A stretch of DNA of 18,693 nt, taken from the NCBI GenBank assembly GCA_009774375.1, contig VSNO01000089.1, positions 1 through 18,693 on the forward strand, read 5' to 3'. The notes under the pieces are model-generated. The model was not told where the DNA came from and made no database searches. It saw nothing but the letters and a program-made list of their open reading frames with translations. The DNA comes from Lachnospiraceae bacterium. GTDB lineage: Bacteria > Bacillota > Clostridia > Lachnospirales > Lachnospiraceae. Every line of letters starts with the position of its first letter. Within the stretch, counting starts at the first letter, position 1. Positions 7,970-13,500 of the stretch are shown here, piece after piece. A program made the translations under genes and the position numbers.

Positions 7970-8509
7970 ATGAGCAGAAATGAAAAAAGAAGAATGGGTA
8001 TCTATGTGGTGACAGGGATCGTTCTGGTTGCGGTGGTGGCAGTCCTGTCGGTGGCTGTTCTTACGAAAAGAGATTCTAAAAATGCCCAGGCCCAGGCAGC
8101 AAATCCGTCTTATATGGATGAAAACGGAGGGGAGTATATTGCTGCGTTCCTGAAAGGCATGACAGATAGTACCATAACAGTAGACATAGCCGAGTTCATT
8201 ACGGATGATGACACGGAGCGGATAAAGGAGCTGAACCTTTCGGAAGAGGACATGCCGGACGGCTATTATATATACAATCCGGATGAGGAAACTGTTACAT
8301 GGAAGCTGGACGGGCAGACCATATATACTTTTATTGACTGGAACGGTGATTTTACTGGTTCTGATTACCCGGAGGAGTACACCACAACGGATGCGGCGGA
8401 GTTTCAGAAGTATATTGGAACATATGAAGATTCGCAGCCGGGGATGCCGCTTTTCTTCCAGATAGAGGATGGAACAGTAAAGATTATTCTGGAGAAGCAG
8501 ATTGCATAA
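7970..8509 (+). CDS. Membrane-anchored extracytoplasmic protein of unknown function
   Basis: This 179-residue protein has a basic start (RNEKRR), a single membrane segment at about 10-32 (IYVVTGIVLVAVVAVLSVAV), a short Ala/Gln linker, and an acidic outside domain. The stretch ERIKELNLSEEDMPDGYYIY and the later FIDWNGDF give it a recognisable look: secreted Firmicute proteins with an aspartate-rich pattern followed by GYYI-NP and an IDW turn. I cannot name the family. The start at 7970 has a very strong GGAGGAGG at 7956-7963. It closes the transporter block, so it is probably co-transcribed and acts at the cell surface. Confidence 0.75.
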   Translation: MSRNEKRRMGIYVVTGIVLVAVVAVLSVAVLTKRDSKNAQAQAANPSYMDENGGEYIAAFLKGMTDSTITVDIAEFITDDDTERIKELNLSEEDMPDGYYIYNPDEETVTWKLDGQTIYTFIDWNGDFTGSDYPEEYTTTDAAEFQKYIGTYEDSQPGMPLFFQIEDGTVKIILEKQIA

Positions 8510-8601
8510 GGGCAGGATAGTCCCAGAAAGATATAGGCTTGTTAGTGAAAGTAGTTCATACCTGTATTTCAGAGAAAAAACCTGTAAGTCGGGAAATGAC
8601 A

Positions 8602-8630
8602 ATAACAGAAAATCAAAAAGTTATTATAAT
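8602..8630 (+). promoter_or_regulatory. Candidate promoter of the orphan regulator gene
   Basis: TATAAT at 8625-8630 is a perfect -10. Seventeen bp upstream is ATAACA (8602-8607), a 4-of-6 match to TTGACA. Transcription would begin near 8637, leaving a leader of about 58 nt. The surrounding 8510-8694 gap has no terminator I can see and no convincing gene, so read-through from the transporter operon is also possible. Confidence 0.4.
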
Positions 8631-8694
8631 GAAGTGATGGCAACCGTTGATGTTAAAAATCAAATTGTCAAAAATACAATAGAAGGAGACAATT

Positions 8695-9399
8695 ATGGAA
8701 AGATGGATATTGATATTATGCCATGACCGACCACAGTTGGCTGGCCTTCAGGGAGAATGGCAGAAAAAAGGCATGTCCGCCCGCATCGTATCAGGTGCGG
8801 GGGAAGCAGCCAGCGAACTGTCAGGGAACACGGAGTACCTGCTGGTTATTATATTTTCAGACGGGCAGCAATATGTACCGCCGTTAAAGATTATAAGGGG
8901 ACTGACAAAAGCCCCGATCCTGGTTTTAGACCGGCAGTATGACAGTACAGAAAAAACGGCTGCGATTAAAGCAGGGGCGGATGAATATATAAAGTGGTCA
9001 GACAGTTATCTGGAAGAAACCGTTGCAAGCGGTCTTGCACTGATTCGCCGCTATACGGAACTGAACCAGATAAAGCAGCAGCCATCCAGCATCATTTCAA
9101 GGGGGAACCTGTTTATCAACGTGGATTACCACGAAGTTATCATCAATTCACAGGAAACGGAATTTCCCCGGTATGAGTTTAACCTGCTCTGCCTGCTTGC
9201 ATCCAGCCCAGGGCGGGTATTTACAAATGAACAGCTTTACCGTGACGTATGGGGTGAAGACTACCTGCGGGATGCTGACAATGGGCTCCACTCCTGCCTG
9301 AACAGGATACGCAGGAAGCTGGAGGATGCAGGCTGTACCTTCTGCCGTATTGAAAACATACGCGGCGTGGGCTACCGGTTTATCCAGGATACTATGTAA
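8695..9399 (+). CDS. Orphan response-regulator-like transcription factor with degenerate receiver and intact winged helix
   Basis: This 234-residue protein has the OmpR/PhoB plan. The C-terminal wing is intact (about 135-232: FPRYEFNLLCLLASSPGRVF, VWGEDYLRD, SCLNRIRRKLED, IRGVGYRF). The receiver has lost its chemistry. By alignment with the regulator at 751, the acidic pair is replaced by C9-H10, the phosphoacceptor Asp by Phe54, the switch Thr by Asp79, and the Lys-Pro pair by W101-S102. There is no kinase next to it. So it is probably a phosphorylation-independent regulator, as in the known atypical receivers (HP1043, ChxR). AAGGAG 6 nt upstream supports the ATG. A leader with tandem repeats follows downstream, a candidate target. 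Likely part of the mobile element's control module; that is inference. Confidence 0.88.
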   Translation: MERWILILCHDRPQLAGLQGEWQKKGMSARIVSGAGEAASELSGNTEYLLVIIFSDGQQYVPPLKIIRGLTKAPILVLDRQYDSTEKTAAIKAGADEYIKWSDSYLEETVASGLALIRRYTELNQIKQQPSSIISRGNLFINVDYHEVIINSQETEFPRYEFNLLCLLASSPGRVFTNEQLYRDVWGEDYLRDADNGLHSCLNRIRRKLEDAGCTFCRIENIRGVGYRFIQDTM

Positions 9400-9404
9400 G
9401 ACAC

Positions 9405-9441
9405 AAAAATGGTATAACCTTTGCGGTTATGCTGTTTTTTT
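9405..9441 (+). terminator. Rho-independent terminator after the orphan regulator
   Basis: A stem of about 15 bp pairs 9405-9419 with 9425-9439 around a 5-nt loop, with an A-run on the 5' side and a T-run on the 3' side (9435-9441). This layout can work from both directions. It starts just after the regulator stop at 9399, so the downstream sigma-factor leader needs its own promoter. Confidence 0.8.
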
Positions 9442-9462
9442 GTCGCAACTTGCGTTATCTGC

Positions 9463-9514
9463 TTATCTTCTGACAACCCGGCGATTATCTGTTGACAATA
9501 TCATCCTTTATAAT
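9463..9514 (+). promoter_or_regulatory. Tandem direct repeats and promoter ahead of the sigma-factor leader
   Basis: TTATCTTCTGACAA (9463-9476) and TTATCTGTTGACAA (9485-9498) are 14-bp direct repeats with two mismatches, spaced 22 bp apart, which is two helical turns. An extra TTATCT sits at 9455. A perfect TATAAT follows at 9509-9514, so the second repeat covers the expected -35 zone. This is the layout expected of an OmpR-family activator site, and the orphan regulator encoded just upstream is the obvious candidate. TTGACA at 9492 is only 11 bp from TATAAT, so it is not a normal -35. Confidence 0.5.
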
Positions 9515-9635
9515 TCCTTTTATTACAAATAAGCAGGGAAATCAGCGAAAACTTTAGGAACTCATATTATTTCCCGTCGGTAAGGGGAATATATTGGGAA
9601 GTCCGGGGAAAGAAACAGAAACGAAACAGTTACAT

Positions 9636-9673
9636 AGAAGCACCGCAGTCCTTACGGGGATTGCGGTGCTTCT
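9636..9673 (+). other. Strong 17-bp RNA hairpin in the sigma-factor leader
   Basis: Bases 9636-9652 pair with 9657-9673 over 17 bp (three G-U pairs) with a TACG tetraloop. There is no T-run behind it, so it is not a simple terminator. It lies in the long untranslated leader between the tandem-repeat promoter and the sigma-like gene. Confidence 0.6.
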
Positions 9674-9733
9674 GTTATCGACAGAAAATCCCCCGTATCT
9701 TTTTGAAATTCCAATAAAATACAAAAAAATCCC

Positions 9734-9768
9734 GCCGTGCCTGGTATCTTCCGGGCGCGGCTTTTTTT
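9734..9768 (+). terminator. Intrinsic terminator inside the sigma-factor leader
   Basis: Bases 9734-9744 pair with 9751-9761 in an 11-bp GC-rich stem with a 6-nt loop and seven T's behind it (9762-9768). An A-run lies upstream. It sits about 100 nt before the sigma-like start codon and after the candidate promoter, so it would act as an attenuator unless another promoter follows it. Confidence 0.85.
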
Positions 9769-9817
9769 ATGTCTTTTTTTGCCGCATGGTGTCGCTTTCA
9801 CACGGTGCCGTTCCCCG

Positions 9818-9860
9818 CCTCCGAAATTCCGGAACCTATTCATTTTCAGAATTTCGGAGG
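9818..9860 (+). promoter_or_regulatory. Hairpin that sequesters the ribosome binding site of the sigma-like gene
   Basis: CCTCCGAAATTC (9818-9829) and GAATTTCGGAGG (9849-9860) are perfect 12-bp inverted repeats around a 19-nt loop. The 3' arm ends in the GGAGG Shine-Dalgarno, 6 nt before the ATG at 9867. In the RNA the ribosome site is therefore fully paired. Confidence 0.7.
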
Positions 9861-9866
9861 GAAAAC

Positions 9867-10316
9867 ATGCAGGAAAAAGATTTTTATTTATACATAGACG
9901 GGCAGCCCGTGCAGGTGAGCGGGGAGGTATACCGGGAATATTACCGCGCCGAGGACAAGGAACGTTATTTTATGGGGAAGCTGAAAAAAGGGCATACAAA
10001 AGTCAACCCGGAAACACAGGAAATACAATACATCCCCAGCCGGGAACTGTCCTATGAGCAGCTTGCGGAGCAGGACTGGCAGTTTACCGCATCCGGCGAT
10101 TCCGTGGAGGACAGGGTGGTCAGGGCCACAATGATGGAGAAATTGCAGGCTGTATTGCACAGCCTTTCCGCAGAGGAACTGGCTTTGCTTAACGAACTGT
10201 TCTATCTGGAAAAGACGGAGCGGGAAGTGGCTGGGCTGTATGCTGTCTCACAGAATACCATCCATTACCGGAAAAACAGGCTTTTGGACAAGTTGAGAAA
10301 AATGATGGAAAAATAA
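9867..10316 (+). CDS. Small sigma-70-like factor (region 4 helix-turn-helix)
   Basis: This 149-residue protein has a C-terminal sigma region 4-type helix-turn-helix (about 95-146: LHSLSAEELALLNELFYLE, KTEREVAGLYAVSQNTIHYR, KNRLLDKLRKMM). No region 2 is recognisable, so it is of the short sigma-like kind carried by Tn916-type and related conjugative elements, not a full sigma factor. The N-terminal 60 residues are basic and Tyr-rich (YREYYRAEDKERYF), typical of that family. The start at 9867 has GGAGG 6 nt upstream within a hairpin. An in-frame extension to 9594 exists but passes through the terminator, so I reject it. It likely drives or modulates transcription of element genes; this role is inference from the family. 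Confidence 0.8.
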   Translation: MQEKDFYLYIDGQPVQVSGEVYREYYRAEDKERYFMGKLKKGHTKVNPETQEIQYIPSRELSYEQLAEQDWQFTASGDSVEDRVVRATMMEKLQAVLHSLSAEELALLNELFYLEKTEREVAGLYAVSQNTIHYRKNRLLDKLRKMMEK

Positions 10317-11066
10317 TCAAATTTTTTTCTATCAGGATGCGGTTTTAGTCCCTTACATTATGAGGGGGTTTGGCTCCCTCTTACGGACATTGGAAAATAA
10401 CAGGGTGAACCTCTGTTCATAACCAGTATTCAAGTTTCTCCTGCTGTGCGGGGCTGTAAAGCAAGCGGCCCAGGCACGGGCGCGATGACTGCCTGCGGGC
10501 GCGGGGCGGATAAGGGAGGGAAGCTGTTTTTCCCTTTCCTGCCTGGCCTGCCCCGTCAAACAAGATGACTTCAAAGGCACGAGCGGCAACCCGGAGGGCC
10601 TGTGACCGGCGTGTGGCAGCGCCGGGATCGCCATGAGCCGCCAGTTTAAGGAGAACCAGCATTTTCCCGTACCGCAGGGTGAAAGGGGGATACTGAGGGC
10701 ATGGCCTGGGCAGCTTAGTCACCTGCCGCCACCTGCTGTCGGTATCATGGCGCTTATGGAGCCGTAGGCGGCTTGGATATTCCCGTGCCGGGGGTGAGCA
10801 GTAGGGCAGTCCGGCTGCCTGACAATACGGCACAAGGCAGGATTTTTTTGATTTTTATGGGAACCGGCACCGGACAGAGAGGATATAACGTGTCTGTCCG
10901 GGCGGTTTTCCCTTTCCTATCTCCGGCAGGTGTGAAAAAGCATCTGCCGGATTTCTTACGGGATGTAAGACCTGACGCCGCAAGCCTTTTTTCGCTGCGT
11001 TCTGATGAATGGGCGGCGTTTGCGGCGCAAGGTGTTCCATCCCGCTGGTAATCAGGGAAAAATATT
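10317..11066 (+). other. Non-coding, GC-rich, hairpin-dense region between the sigma-like gene and parB
   Basis: I see no convincing gene in these 750 bases. Open frames on both strands lack ribosome sites and run through hairpins. Visible inverted repeats include CAGGCA/TGCCTG (10471-10476 with 10490-10495), CCGGCG/CGCCGG (10606-10611 with 10620-10625), a two-part hairpin at 10859-10912 with a perfect 9-bp inner stem, an 11-bp stem at 10922-10951, and CGCCGCAA/TTGCGGCG (10976-10983 with 11020-11027). Bases 10815-10849 look like a weak terminator. Possible roles: an oriT or replication-type site, a structured RNA, or a long regulatory leader. The sequence alone does not decide. Confidence 0.55.
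10815..10849 (+). terminator. Weak terminator-like hairpin with a competing fold
   Basis: CTGCCT (10815-10820) pairs with AGGCAG (10835-10840), then GA and a run of seven T's. The stem is short and the loop is 14 nt. The left arm CTGCC can instead pair with GGCAG at 10805-10809, so the two folds exclude each other. Confidence 0.35.
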
Positions 11067-11084
11067 ATGAGGGAGGTGTGCCAT

Positions 11085-12155
11085 ATGCAGGTCCCCATAG
11101 GGAAAATACAGATAAAAGAAGGCAGGAGAAGCCTGGATGCCGGCCATGTAAAAGAACTGGCTGACAGCATACGGGAACTGGGGCTTTTAAACCCCCTCAC
11201 CATAGACCGGGATTATGTACTGATCGCAGGGCTTCACCGTCTGGAAGCGGTGAAAGCGCTTGGGTGGGAGGATGTGGAATGCACAGTCAGCAGCCTGGAA
11301 GGGCTGGCGGCGGAACTGGCAGAGATTGACGAGAACATTGTGCGCAGTGACATATCCACCCTGGAATATGGGGAGATACTCCTGCGCCGGAAAGAGATTT
11401 ATGAAACGCTCCATCCGGAAACGAAGGAAGGGATTGCCCAGGCCATATCCATGAACCGGACATTGGGGAACAACGTGAGCGACAAAATGTCGGTCACGTC
11501 AAAATCTTTTGTACAGGACACCGCGGAGAAGCTGGGCGTTGTTCCCCGCACCATAGAAAGGCAGATACAGACGGCTAAAAACCTGATGCCGGAAACAAAG
11601 GAAATTATAAAAAAATCAGACCAGAAAATTTCAAAGGAAGCGGCTTTGAAACTTTCCCGCCTGGGGCCGGAACAGCAGAAAGAGGCCGCTGCACTCCTGG
11701 CGGCAAAAGAAATCCGGACAGTGGATGAATATACCGCAAAGGTAAAAGGCGCACAGGAAGCTGAAATTCCGGCACAGAGTAATCTGCCTGACAGATTGCC
11801 AGAGCCGCAGTACATAGAACCCGTGGCAGACAAGCCGGTGGAAGCTGAGCCTCCAGCCCCTGCCGGCGATTGCCCCTTACAGACAGGACATGCCGCCAGT
11901 TTAAAGGATGTTGTGGCGGAACTGAAAGACCCGGATAAAGATTGCAGCGGCACCCCGGACAGCTTCCTGGCTGAATATGAGGCGTTTACCCGGAAATTCC
12001 ATAAGGAGATCGGCTGGTACAACGACCCCTATTATGACACTGTATTTCCTTCTGTCAGCCCGGAGCAGCTTGCCAGCCTCCGGGAACTGACCGATTCCAT
12101 CTGCCTGGCCGCTGAAGAATTATTTCATAAAGTAGAAAGGACAATGAAAAAATGA
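11085..12155 (+). CDS. ParB/Spo0J-type N-terminal domain protein
   Basis: This 356-residue protein has a ParB N-terminal domain (about 1-90). Motifs include ELGLLNPLTI (31-40), AGLHRLEAVKALG (48-60, the GxxRxxA-type nucleotide-binding motif with His-Arg), and ENIVRSDIS (83-91). A helix-turn-helix is at about 143-166 (SFVQDTAEKLGVVPRTIERQ), as in KorB- or Noc-like proteins. The rest is a Pro/Ala/Glu-rich linker and a C-terminal helical domain with KFHKEIGWYNDPYYD. The start ATG at 11085 has GGGAGG at 11070-11075; the in-frame ATG at 11067 lies at that ribosome site and is less likely. No ParA is nearby, so it may be a DNA-binding regulator or accessory rather than a partition protein. It overlaps the next gene by 4 nt. 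Confidence 0.85.
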   Translation: MQVPIGKIQIKEGRRSLDAGHVKELADSIRELGLLNPLTIDRDYVLIAGLHRLEAVKALGWEDVECTVSSLEGLAAELAEIDENIVRSDISTLEYGEILLRRKEIYETLHPETKEGIAQAISMNRTLGNNVSDKMSVTSKSFVQDTAEKLGVVPRTIERQIQTAKNLMPETKEIIKKSDQKISKEAALKLSRLGPEQQKEAAALLAAKEIRTVDEYTAKVKGAQEAEIPAQSNLPDRLPEPQYIEPVADKPVEAEPPAPAGDCPLQTGHAASLKDVVAELKDPDKDCSGTPDSFLAEYEAFTRKFHKEIGWYNDPYYDTVFPSVSPEQLASLRELTDSICLAAEELFHKVERTMKK

Positions 12156-13009
12156 GCAGTTACAGAAAAAAACATAACCCCCAGAAACCAGTTAAGCCCA
12201 AACCGGCGGTACAGCCTGACCCGGAATACAGCAACCCTGGCGTTGAGCGTTCCATCCACACAGACCGCCTGACTTCCGGCCTGCCCTACCAGCGCCCCGT
12301 GAACCCCAAAGAGGTTGACCGCCTGATAAGGGAATGGGATGAGCGCCTGCTTGACCCTGTCACGGTCAGTTTCCGTGATGGGAAGTTTTATGTGGTGGAC
12401 GGCCAGCACCGTATCTCCGCCATGAGGAAAATGAACGGCGGCAGGGGGATCATGGTAGACTGCAAGGTCTATAATGGCCTGACTTATGAGCAGGAAGCTG
12501 ACCTTTGTTATAAGCTGGATAAGGCGAAAAAACGCCTGAGCCTGTCACAGTCTACAAACGTGCTGGCGGAATCCGGTGTGGACGCAGAAATTACAGAAGT
12601 CAAACGGCTTGTTGAGAACTGCGGTTTTATATGGGCGTTGGGAAAAAGCCATGGGAAAACCGGTGAGATCGTGTCTACCCGCGCACTGGTAAACGCATAC
12701 CGGCTGTTGGGCGGGGCATCTTTCACCCGCATGTTACAGCTTCTGTGGGATACATGGAAAGGCGACCCGCGATCCCTGACCGCCGCCCTCCTGACAGGCA
12801 TGGCGCTCTTTGTAAAGACTTATGACACGGAACTGAATGACCGCACTTTTATCTCACGGCTTTCCCAGGCTGACCCGGACGAGATTAACCGCCGGGGGCG
12901 GGCAGACTTCTCCACAAGCAACAATGCGTTGCGCTTTGCCCGCGTCATCCTGGAAAAATATAACGGGCAGCGCGGGGGCCGGAAACTCCCTTACCGTTTC
13001 CGTGGGTAA
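12152..13009 (+). CDS. ParB-like nuclease-fold protein (DUF6551-like)
   Basis: This 285-residue protein has a ParB/sulfiredoxin-like core. The motif FYVVDGQHRISAMRKM (about 79-94) contains the DGQHR signature of ParB-like nucleotide-binding folds, and LIREWDERLLDPVTVSFRDG (58-77) is the usual lead-in. A larger helical C-terminal half follows. The N-terminal 30 residues are basic and Pro-rich. From memory it fits the DUF6551 group found in Firmicute mobile elements, but I could not check this. It overlaps the preceding ParB gene (ATGA), so the two are co-translated; the Shine-Dalgarno is weak (AAAGG 11 nt upstream). Two ParB-fold proteins in a row without ParA suggests regulation or DNA transfer, not partition. 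Confidence 0.72.
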   Translation: MSSYRKKHNPQKPVKPKPAVQPDPEYSNPGVERSIHTDRLTSGLPYQRPVNPKEVDRLIREWDERLLDPVTVSFRDGKFYVVDGQHRISAMRKMNGGRGIMVDCKVYNGLTYEQEADLCYKLDKAKKRLSLSQSTNVLAESGVDAEITEVKRLVENCGFIWALGKSHGKTGEIVSTRALVNAYRLLGGASFTRMLQLLWDTWKGDPRSLTAALLTGMALFVKTYDTELNDRTFISRLSQADPDEINRRGRADFSTSNNALRFARVILEKYNGQRGGRKLPYRFRG

Positions 13010-13014
13010 GCCAG

Positions 13015-13067
13015 TAACAGGAAAGAAAATGTTTTTGTGATAGGACAGCCATAACAGGAAATAAAAT
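13015..13067 (+). repeat. Short direct repeat pair after the ParB-like gene
   Basis: TAACAGGAAAGAAAAT (13015-13030) and TAACAGGAAATAAAAT (13052-13067) differ at one base of 16 and are 37 bp apart, each preceded by GCCA. They lie in the 84-bp gap before the small gene at 13094. A protein-binding site or a small duplication are both possible. Confidence 0.4.
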
Positions 13068-13093
13068 ATAGAAAGGCGGCCAGGGGGCAGGAT

Positions 13094-13363
13094 ATGGAAC
13101 TGACAAGGGAAAAGTTACAGGAGATGGCGGCTGTGGATATACGGGGCGTGGATATTAACAGCCTGACGGATTTAAGGGATATTGTGGTTGACACGAAAAA
13201 GCCTGTCGCCCAGAAGCTGGCTTCTTTTGCGGCGCAGACGAATAACGTATACGTCCACCGGATCGGGGACTATATCGTGAAAGTGCGCTTTATGGAAGAA
13301 GGGCCGACTATTGACGATAAGATGGAGGAATATTTGAGGCGGCTTGCGGAGATACACATTTGA
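13094..13363 (+). CDS. Small DUF6870-like protein of mobile elements
   Basis: This 89-residue soluble protein reads MELTREKLQEMAAVDIRGVD, then TDLRDIVVDTKKPVAQK, VHRIGDYIVKVRF and GPTIDDKMEEYLRRL. The order is a helix with ADIR-like motif, an I-V-DTs strand, and a glycine-tyrosine strand followed by a C-terminal helix. This fits the small family I know as DUF6870, usually near recombinases and transposition genes in Clostridia; the name is from memory. AGGGGG lies 6 nt upstream of the ATG. Its function is not known. It sits between the ParB-type pair and the recombinase triplet and is followed by a leader of about 137 bp. Confidence 0.7.
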   Translation: MELTREKLQEMAAVDIRGVDINSLTDLRDIVVDTKKPVAQKLASFAAQTNNVYVHRIGDYIVKVRFMEEGPTIDDKMEEYLRRLAEIHI

Positions 13364-13403
13364 AGCAGATTCCCCTTGAAAGAACGGAAAAGTTATGTTA
13401 ATC

Positions 13404-13442
13404 TAAAGTCAGGACTTGATTCAGTGGAAGCCCTGGCTTTTA
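13404..13442 (+). other. Imperfect hairpin upstream of the first recombinase
   Basis: TAAAGTCAGG (13404-13413) pairs with CCTGGCTTTTA (13432-13442) with one bulge and one G-U pair. There is no T-run after it. AAAGTCAGG recurs at 13482-13490, next to the ribosome site of the recombinase gene. The hairpin could be regulatory, or a recombinase binding site; I cannot tell. Confidence 0.35.
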
Positions 13443-13500
13443 GATATGAACGGGATAACGGCTATCCTTGTTAGCTAATAAAAAGTCAGGGGTGATACAG

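Noticed and set aside
8502..8726. Possible 74-codon gene in the gap before the orphan regulator.
   Set aside because: It starts at a TTG without a ribosome site, overlaps the next start and is basic and unstructured in look.
9594..9866. In-frame upstream extension of the sigma-like protein.
   Set aside because: It crosses a strong intrinsic terminator and the hairpins, and has no ribosome site; the ATG at 9867 does.
10353..10833. Overlapping minus-strand open frames of 93 and 138 codons.
   Set aside because: They are Pro/Arg-rich, lack ribosome sites, overlap each other, and lie in the GC-rich hairpin region; open frames are expected by base composition.
10773..11051. Plus-strand open frame of 92 codons.
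   Set aside because: It runs through a T-run and two large hairpins and has no ribosome site, so I treat it as chance.
13376..13402. TTGAAA with a weak -10 as the recombinase promoter.
   Set aside because: Spacing to the nearest AT-rich hexamers (12-16 bp) and the matches are poor, so it is not listed as a feature.
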